In this document: piece after piece, positions 28,712 to 33,369 of the stretch
How the letters are laid out: every line of letters begins with the position of its first letter
How positions within the stretch are numbered: the stretch's first letter is position 1
NCBI RefSeq assembly: GCF_937873765.1
Contig: NZ_CALMZC010000049.1
Location: forward strand, 1-33,369
DNA length: 33,369 nt
From: an uncultured Thiothrix sp.
Lineage (GTDB): Bacteria; Pseudomonadota; Gammaproteobacteria; Thiotrichales; Thiotrichaceae
Direction: 5' to 3'
Notes under the pieces: generated by a model
Databases searched by the model: none
What the model was told of the DNA's origin: nothing
Seen by the model: the letters and a program-made list of their open reading frames with translations, nothing else
Translations under genes and position numbers: made by a program

Positions 28712-29737
28712 ATGTCAACACCAGAAGAAACTAGCCCTCCTGCAGAACTCAGCATCAAACGTCCACCCCTGCGCTTTAATGAGACTCAAACCATCCTGAA
28801 TGCTTTAGGCGAGCATTTAGAAGGTGACTTGATTACCTATTGGAACAACCCGCGTGGCACGGTTTGCCACAGTGATGTGATTGCTTTGTATCATCTGTTA
28901 AGTGCGCACGGTGGCGGTAAGCGGGTGAATATTTTTATTAAATCCGATGGTGGCAATGGGCAAGCCTCATTGCGTATGGTCAGTTTATTGCGCGAGTATT
29001 ATGAGCATGTGGTAGCTTTAGTTCCGCTCGAATGCGCCAGTGCTGCAACCATGTTGGCTTTAGGTGCAGATGAAATTCATATGGGGCCAATGGCTTATTT
29101 GACCTCCGTTGATACCTCCTTAACCCATGATTTATCACCGATTGATCGGGATAATGATCGGGTGAGTGTGAGTTTGGATGAATTAAAGCGCGTGATTCAT
29201 TTGTGGCAAGCACAGAAAGACAATGAATCCTCGAATCCTTACAAATCGCTATTTAATTATGTACATCCGTTGGTGATTGGGGCAGTGGATCGGGCGGAGT
29301 CCTTGTCGATGATGCTCTGCGAACAAATTTTAAGTTATCACTGCCAAGATGAAAGCCAGATCAAGCAAATCGCCAGTGCTTTAAATTCCGCCTATCCCAG
29401 CCACTCTTATCCTATTTTGAAAAAAGAAGCGCGCCGAGTCGGTTTAAATATTGTCGATATGGATAATAAAGTACTGAATCTATTATTGGAACTGCATCAG
29501 CTTTATAGCGATATGGGGCGTAAATGCACCACGGACTTTGATGAAATTCGCTCCCATACCAATGAAATCGTGAATATTTGGGAATCGACCGGGCGGATGG
29601 TTTTTTATGAAATTGATAAAGACTGGTTCTACCGTGAAGAAGAACGCCGCTGGATTACTATGAATGATAATGGCGGCTGGCGGAAAATGAGTATTCGTGA
29701 TGGTGAATTGGTGAAAGAGGAAATGCCTTTAGCTTAA
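28712..29737 (+). CDS. ClpP/crotonase-fold serine proteinase-like protein (SDH_sah type)
   Basis: A 341-aa protein without signal peptide. The first domain follows the ClpP-class fold: IFIKSDGGNGQASLRMVSLL (substrate-strand glycines), then LVPLECASAATMLALGADEIHMGPMAYLTSVD, where Ser110 in CASAATM takes the nucleophile position of serine dehydrogenase proteinases (family PF01972, recalled). The C-terminal half is helical and ends in an aromatic, charged segment (WFYREEERRWITMNDNGGWR) not typical of ClpP. Soluble and cytoplasmic by prediction. Ser110 is an inference from motif position. The stop interleaves with that of the convergent esterase gene (TTAA at 29734-29737). AGGA precedes the ATG. 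Confidence 0.78.
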   Translation: MSTPEETSPPAELSIKRPPLRFNETQTILNALGEHLEGDLITYWNNPRGTVCHSDVIALYHLLSAHGGGKRVNIFIKSDGGNGQASLRMVSLLREYYEHVVALVPLECASAATMLALGADEIHMGPMAYLTSVDTSLTHDLSPIDRDNDRVSVSLDELKRVIHLWQAQKDNESSNPYKSLFNYVHPLVIGAVDRAESLSMMLCEQILSYHCQDESQIKQIASALNSAYPSHSYPILKKEARRVGLNIVDMDNKVLNLLLELHQLYSDMGRKCTTDFDEIRSHTNEIVNIWESTGRMVFYEIDKDWFYREEERRWITMNDNGGWRKMSIRDGELVKEEMPLA

Positions 29738-30474
29738 GACACTGGATAAAACCGCCGCACTGCATAAGCAAAGCCCCGACCTAAAGCCACTTCGCCCAAG
29801 GTGTCATAGTGGATTTGGTCGGCAGCTTTGGATAAGTCATCGGTACTCACCCAAACCGTGCGCGGCATTTGCGTAGTGACGATTTCTTGGGCTTTTCGCA
29901 GTACATCTACGGCGGGATGCTGCGCCTTCGGTGGATTAATCCGCCCTAAGACAAACGCTGCATTTGGGCTTGCATATTCACGGCGCAAGTCGGTAATAAA
30001 AGCTTTCAAATTGCCCAAATAAGCATCGGCGGCGAGTGGATAGCGTGCATCGCGCTCGCCCTGCATCCAGACAAACGCATTCACCGTATTACCCTGCGTC
30101 AAGACTTGACTCACGGTGATTTGCTGCTTGAGCAAAGCATACAAACTCGATTGAATCGTGCTTTCAGTCATACGGAAAGATAAACGTGGATTCCACAAGC
30201 GTGCCCAGTCATAAATCGACGTGCCACCCACGGCTAATTTCACCACACGAATTTTCCGCCCCGGATACCAAGCGGCTAGATATTTAGTGAAGGAAACCTC
30301 TGGGCCAATACGTCCACCGGTTTGTTGGTTAAACTCCATTTTGCGTCCATGTTGGTGGAATTCAACTTGTACCGGCTTTACTTTTAGCCAATCGGGTAGT
30401 TCACTAAATAAGCTCTCTGTCCAGCCCACCATATTCGATTGGCCGATGAGAATAAATACCAAATCTTGCGGCAT
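29734..30474 (-). CDS. SGNH/SASA-type carbohydrate acetylesterase (sialate O-acetylesterase-like)
   Basis: A 246-aa hydrolase. Block I GQSNMVGW gives nucleophile Ser13, LAVGGTSIYDW supplies the oxyanion Gly, VWMQGERDA is block III, and ADQIHYDTLG gives the Asp219/His222 pair. This is the arrangement of the SASA domain (carbohydrate esterase family 6 relatives), which removes acetyl groups from sugars. The open frame extends 22 codons upstream to a stop without any ATG and without a signal peptide, so it appears cytoplasmic, which is unusual for this group. The ribosome binding site is weak. The LVIVD protein gene lies 113 bp upstream on the same strand. Confidence 0.85.
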   Translation of the reverse strand: MPQDLVFILIGQSNMVGWTESLFSELPDWLKVKPVQVEFHQHGRKMEFNQQTGGRIGPEVSFTKYLAAWYPGRKIRVVKLAVGGTSIYDWARLWNPRLSFRMTESTIQSSLYALLKQQITVSQVLTQGNTVNAFVWMQGERDARYPLAADAYLGNLKAFITDLRREYASPNAAFVLGRINPPKAQHPAVDVLRKAQEIVTTQMPRTVWVSTDDLSKAADQIHYDTLGEVALGRGFAYAVRRFYPVS

Positions 30475-30587
30475 GACAGCATCCAGAAGGTTTAAGCAGG
30501 ATTTTTTGACAACAGCAGAGCTGACACTCTCAGCAGTGTTCTAATTTAACTATAGTCAGGATTGATTGATATTTGAGCGCATTCCGA

Positions 30588-31583
30588 CTAACGGAAACGA
30601 ATCACTGTCAAACCCGCTTGAGTATCCGCAATATAAGCGGTTCTCTGATCCTGACTCACTGCAAGCCCCTGAGCCGCCCGTTGGGTCTTAATTCGCTGCA
30701 CGACTTGTGGGTTAAGGGGATTGCTAATATCCACGATGACCACACCACTGAATAAGTCGGCGACCAAAGCGCCTTGCCCGTCTTGGCTCAACTGCACTGC
30801 AAAGGCATTGCGCAGGGGTAATTGAGTGCTTTGATGGCGCGCTGAAACCTGTAGCGCATGCATACTCAAGCCCCCCTCATTATTGGCCGCCAATAACCAG
30901 CGCCCATCTTTTGACACCACTAAGCGCTGTGGATGTCCGGCTGGGTTAAAATGGCCTTGATGCACGGGAGCTTGTGGCCTACTGACATCGACAATTTGAA
31001 TCCCATCGGCTTGATCTGCAATATACAAAGTTTGTCCATTGCCATTCAGTGCCACCCCTGCACTCGCTGCCGAACTGGGAATCACCGCCAATTGGCGCGG
31101 TTTAGTCGGCTGACTCACATCCACCACCACCACCCCATTGGTATTATCCGCGACAAACGCTGTGCGCCCATCCGGAGTGACTGCCACATCAAAAGCATAA
31201 GAGGAAGTATCCAAGCGTGCGAGTAGTTTTAAAGCCGTTGGCTGGCTCACATCCACTAGCGCTAATCCGCCTGCACCATTGGCAATTAAGGCTAATTTGC
31301 CCCGAATAAGAATCGACTCCACCTGCTGCAAAGCACTGAGCGTATTGACTACACTAGGGTTCTCTGCTGAACGCAGATCAACCACCAATAAACCCTCTTG
31401 GGCCGAACCGACCAAAACATGACGTTGATCAGGCAGTACAGCCACCGCATTGGCGGAACCTTGAGTAGGTAGATTCGCAATAATTGCACCTGAGCGAAAA
31501 GCAGCATAAGCCGGATTCAAACTGCTAAGCATTAACAGCCAAACTAGGTAGAAAATAGAAAAATGAACACGGGAAAGTTTCAT
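30588..31583 (-). CDS. Exported LVIVD-repeat beta-propeller protein
   Basis: A 331-aa protein with a Sec signal peptide (hydrophobic residues about 9-27, ending AYA). The mature part consists of about seven blades, each with a motif such as GLLVVDLRSAENP, GLALVDVSQPT, GVVVVDVSQPTKP, GIQIVDVSRPQAP and GVVIVDISNPLNP, the LVIVD signature, preceded by AVTPDGRTAFVADN-like strands. Such propellers are binding platforms at the surface or in the periplasm and have no known catalysis. Ligand unknown. It is followed on the same strand by the esterase gene. Confidence 0.85.
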   Translation of the reverse strand: MKLSRVHFSIFYLVWLLMLSSLNPAYAAFRSGAIIANLPTQGSANAVAVLPDQRHVLVGSAQEGLLVVDLRSAENPSVVNTLSALQQVESILIRGKLALIANGAGGLALVDVSQPTALKLLARLDTSSYAFDVAVTPDGRTAFVADNTNGVVVVDVSQPTKPRQLAVIPSSAASAGVALNGNGQTLYIADQADGIQIVDVSRPQAPVHQGHFNPAGHPQRLVVSKDGRWLLAANNEGGLSMHALQVSARHQSTQLPLRNAFAVQLSQDGQGALVADLFSGVVIVDISNPLNPQVVQRIKTQRAAQGLAVSQDQRTAYIADTQAGLTVIRFR

Positions 31584-31871
31584 AGGTTCATCCTTGAGCG
31601 TGCGTGATGGAATGGGTTGATCTTGAAAGAATAGACTCTAGCTTGGGAGTTAAGTGCGATTGCTGAATTAAAATTTAAGGTAGAAAACTGCACTAAACAC
31701 AGAATCGCTTAGTTTAGAAGTATAAGTAATTAACGAGTACATATAAGCTCTTGAACCGCATGAACTCAGCCAAGCTCATGGTAAGTGGTTTAAGGAGAAA
31801 TGTTACGATGGGGAAAAGTCAGATAAAAGTACAAAAATCATAACTACTTCTAGTGAGATGTTGCTAAAATA
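31584..31871. other. Intergenic stretch with a possible gene remnant
   Basis: 288 bp with no complete gene. It must hold the promoter of the LVIVD gene, but no clear -35/-10 pair was found. On the plus strand 31747-31875 is an open frame of 42 codons without a start (ALEPHELSQAHGKWFKEKCY and on to EMLLKY) that reads like the end of a protein and may be a decayed 3' fragment. It also marks the step from the denser chromosomal genes to the AT-rich methylase segment. Confidence 0.35.
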
Positions 31872-32726
31872 CTAGGCCACTGATAAATATCGAATATCTG
31901 GAAGGATAAGACGTGGATCAATAATCATAACTTCTTTACCGATAACTCGACGATGCGCAGAGTATTGTAAGCCGTATTCAATTCGATAGAATTTTTTATA
32001 AAGCTCGTGAATAGCGTCTACATTGTCATAGGTAATCATCCAATACTGCTGGAGTGAAGGCACTATATCCGCAATAGCTACATGATCTTCATGAGAGTAC
32101 CAGTTTTGATAGAGAGCTTTTCCTTTGACGTAATAAGGAGGGTCAAGATTGATTAGGGTATTTTGTGGTAGGCTTTTTGCGGTATCTGAGAGGAATTTTG
32201 CAGCGTCTTGGTTATAAATTGTAAAGCGACTCTTATAAAAACCAATCAACCTAGCCTTCTTTATCAGGGTTGATTTGGTAAATCTTGCATCTAGCTTATA
32301 TTTACCAACTTGATCTTTACCACCAATTAAGCCGCCTTTAATGATGCCAGAAATATTAGTTCTATTTAAAAAAAATGTAGAAAATCCAAGGGCTAATAAA
32401 TTATTGTGCTCACCTTGGGCTTGTATATTTTTTTGCTTCACCCACTCTTCAACTGTAACCGCTGTTTTTTCAATAAGATGGACAAACTCTTCATTTTTAT
32501 GAATCAGTGACCACCAAAAAGCGTAGATAGAGGGATCTAAGTCATTGAGATGAATGTAGCGAGCATAGCCTTTGACTAATAAAGAAATACCTAAACCGGC
32601 TCCCCCCGCATAGGCTTCCACATAGTGACCATCCATGAGGTCGTTTTCTTTGAATAGGTCTGCGACATAAGGGAAAAGCTTAGTTTTCCCCCCGGGATAC
32701 CTTAACAGTGTGTGGGTAATCGGCAT
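31872..32726 (-). CDS. D12-class DNA N6-adenine methyltransferase
   Basis: The ATG at 32726 is preferred over a GTG 24 nt upstream, because AAAAGGA sits about 9 nt before it; this gives 284 aa. LLRYPGGKTKLFPYV (7-21) and AYAGGAGLG (38-46) form the AdoMet site (motif X and FxGxG-like motif I), and DPPYYVKGK with DPPY at 195-198 is the catalytic motif IV. STFFLNRTNISGIIKGGLIGG is typical of this Dam-like group. It transfers methyl groups to adenine N6; the target sequence is not readable from the protein. No restriction enzyme is adjacent on the left. It starts 61 bp after the partial gene upstream and is probably co-transcribed with it. AT-rich compared with the liu region. Confidence 0.92.
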   Translation of the reverse strand: MPITHTLLRYPGGKTKLFPYVADLFKENDLMDGHYVEAYAGGAGLGISLLVKGYARYIHLNDLDPSIYAFWWSLIHKNEEFVHLIEKTAVTVEEWVKQKNIQAQGEHNNLLALGFSTFFLNRTNISGIIKGGLIGGKDQVGKYKLDARFTKSTLIKKARLIGFYKSRFTIYNQDAAKFLSDTAKSLPQNTLINLDPPYYVKGKALYQNWYSHEDHVAIADIVPSLQQYWMITYDNVDAIHELYKKFYRIEYGLQYSAHRRVIGKEVMIIDPRLILPDIRYLSVA

Positions 32727-32787
32727 GTCACTAGTCCTTTTAGTACGCACTTTTAGCTTAATATGCTTAATACAAAAGAGGCAAGCT

Positions 32788-33369
32788 CTAAAGGCTCTCT
32801 TTATTCATGAGCAACAAAATAGGCTGCCATGTATCCCAAAGTTGTATAAGTTCGCGCTTAGTTGGTACTGTAGTTAAATGCACCATACCGCCCAAGATGA
32901 TAGGAGAAAGCATGGAGTTCTTTTCACTAGTTGCTACTGCAAGTGCTTGAAGGATTTGCTCTCTAACTACTTTTCTAGCAATCAAGTCTTTGTAAACGTA
33001 GTCTAGCTTTTTATGTAACTTACTTTCATGTTGTAAAACACTATCATTGTATTTTCTCAGATAAGCTACTGCTAATGCCTCAATAAAAGACCTTAACAAG
33101 AAAGCAGTGCTAAACTCATGTCCTTGAACAGGTGTATCTTTAATTTCATGATACAATGCATTATATACATTATTTTTTAAATTAAATTTAACATTACTTG
33201 GAATTAAATATTTTCTATTAGCAGGGTTATACCTGCTTCCATTATTAGGACGTGTTGAGTTCTCTGCTCCAGTTAAGTTCTCTGCTCTAGTTGAGTTCTC
33301 TGATCCAGTGGTACTCTCTGATCCAGTGGTACTCTCTGATCCAGTGGTACTCTCTGATCCAGTGGTACT
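32788..33369 (-). CDS. Partial gene: C-terminal part of a probable ParB-like protein, with a hexapeptide-repeat linker
   Basis: The frame is open from the right edge to a stop at 32788-32790 (193 codons), so the start lies outside; a TTG at 33156 exists but is internal to the frame and not a likely start. The first ~37 residues are the STTGSE hexapeptide array and its decayed copies. Next come RKYLIPSNVKFNL and a helical domain (FSTAFLLRSFIEALAVAYL; KLHKKLDYVYKDL; MLSPIILGGMVHLTTVPTKRELIQLWDTWQP). From memory this matches the C-terminal helical domain that often follows a ParB/sulfiredoxin-like N-terminal domain in proteins encoded beside DNA methylases. If so, the missing part should contain a ParB-type domain. 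It lies 61 bp upstream of the methyltransferase start. Confidence 0.55.
   Translation of the reverse strand, partial: STTGSESTTGSESTTGSESTTGSENSTRAENLTGAENSTRPNNGSRYNPANRKYLIPSNVKFNLKNNVYNALYHEIKDTPVQGHEFSTAFLLRSFIEALAVAYLRKYNDSVLQHESKLHKKLDYVYKDLIARKVVREQILQALAVATSEKNSMLSPIILGGMVHLTTVPTKRELIQLWDTWQPILLLMNKESL
33259..33369 (-). repeat. In-frame 18-bp tandem repeat encoding STTGSE, one GATC per intact copy
   Basis: Four near-identical units (33295-33312, 33313-33330, 33331-33348, 33349-33366), plus a partial one at the edge, share plus-strand ctctgatccagtggt; each encodes STTGSE on the minus strand. Two diverged units (33259-33294) read NSTRAE and NLTGAE. GATC occurs at 33302, 33320, 33338 and 33356, while the diverged units have gctc instead. 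Because 18 is divisible by 3, copy number changes alter linker length without a frameshift. The array continues past the right edge. Confidence 0.9.

Noticed and set aside
31756..31842. 28-codon plus-strand ATG frame with AAGGAG nearby
   Set aside because: Too short, composition not protein-like, and the purine-rich motif falls inside this frame and not before its ATG.
32788..33156. 122-codon gene starting at the TTG at 33156
   Set aside because: The same frame stays open to the window edge with coding character (hexapeptide repeats, conserved-looking RKYLIP segment), so the TTG is internal.
33259..33369. CRISPR-like array
   Set aside because: The units are directly abutting with no spacers and keep one reading frame, so this is a coding tandem repeat.

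Overview
The window looks like chromosome from a free-living, Gram-negative gammaproteobacterium of moderate GC. The clues are the coupled YfgD-type ArsC, WrbA and DUF2069 genes, a long-form IlvA, a leucine/isovalerate (liu) catabolic operon, lipoproteins, a Tat substrate and a GlyGly-CTERM-like tail. A Thiothrix-type (Thiotrichales) host would fit, but that is an impression and not shown by the sequence. No rRNA, tRNA, CRISPR array or insertion sequence was seen.

Layout. (1) 1-5544, minus strand: two secreted proteins. One is a very large modular surface protein (>1465 aa, running off the left edge) with DYGDAP...GEVED modules, an SdrD/Cna-B-like domain and a LamG-like domain. The other is a 300-aa secreted protein ending in Asp-rich, calcium-loop-like repeats. 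(2) 5755-9569, plus strand: arsC/yfgD, wrbA and DUF2069, joined by ATGA overlaps; then a secreted metzincin metalloprotease with a membrane/sorting tail, coupled to a small Cys-containing lipoprotein. (3) 9566-11831: rpiA and ilvA, divergent. (4) 11970-22160, minus strand: isovaleryl-CoA dehydrogenase, thiolase, a second acyl-CoA dehydrogenase, a DsbA-like isomerase, both methylcrotonyl-CoA carboxylase subunits and HMG-CoA lyase, tightly packed. Behind them follow two small membrane proteins, a DUF2889 protein and a PaaI-type thioesterase. A perfect 16-bp palindrome lies in the spacer of a good sigma70-like promoter in front of the operon. (5) 22288-28559, minus strand: a coiled-coil lipoprotein, a 1485-aa DUF1800 protein with a long alternating A-B repeat region, and a Tat-exported DUF1501 protein, closed by a hairpin terminator. 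(6) 28712-31583: a ClpP/SDH-like protease, a SASA-type esterase and an exported LVIVD beta-propeller. (7) 31584-33369: an AT-rich segment with a D12-class adenine methyltransferase and, upstream of it, a gene running off the right edge. That gene carries an in-frame 18-bp tandem repeat, and each intact copy contains one GATC.

How the genes work together. The liu operon carries leucine-derived isovaleryl-CoA to acetyl-CoA and acetoacetate, except that the methylglutaconyl-CoA hydratase is not here. IlvA makes 2-oxobutanoate for isoleucine synthesis and RpiA serves the pentose phosphate pathway. Much of the rest faces the cell envelope or the outside. The right-end methylase plus probable ParB-like partner is the most accessory-looking piece and the best candidate for an undescribed module.
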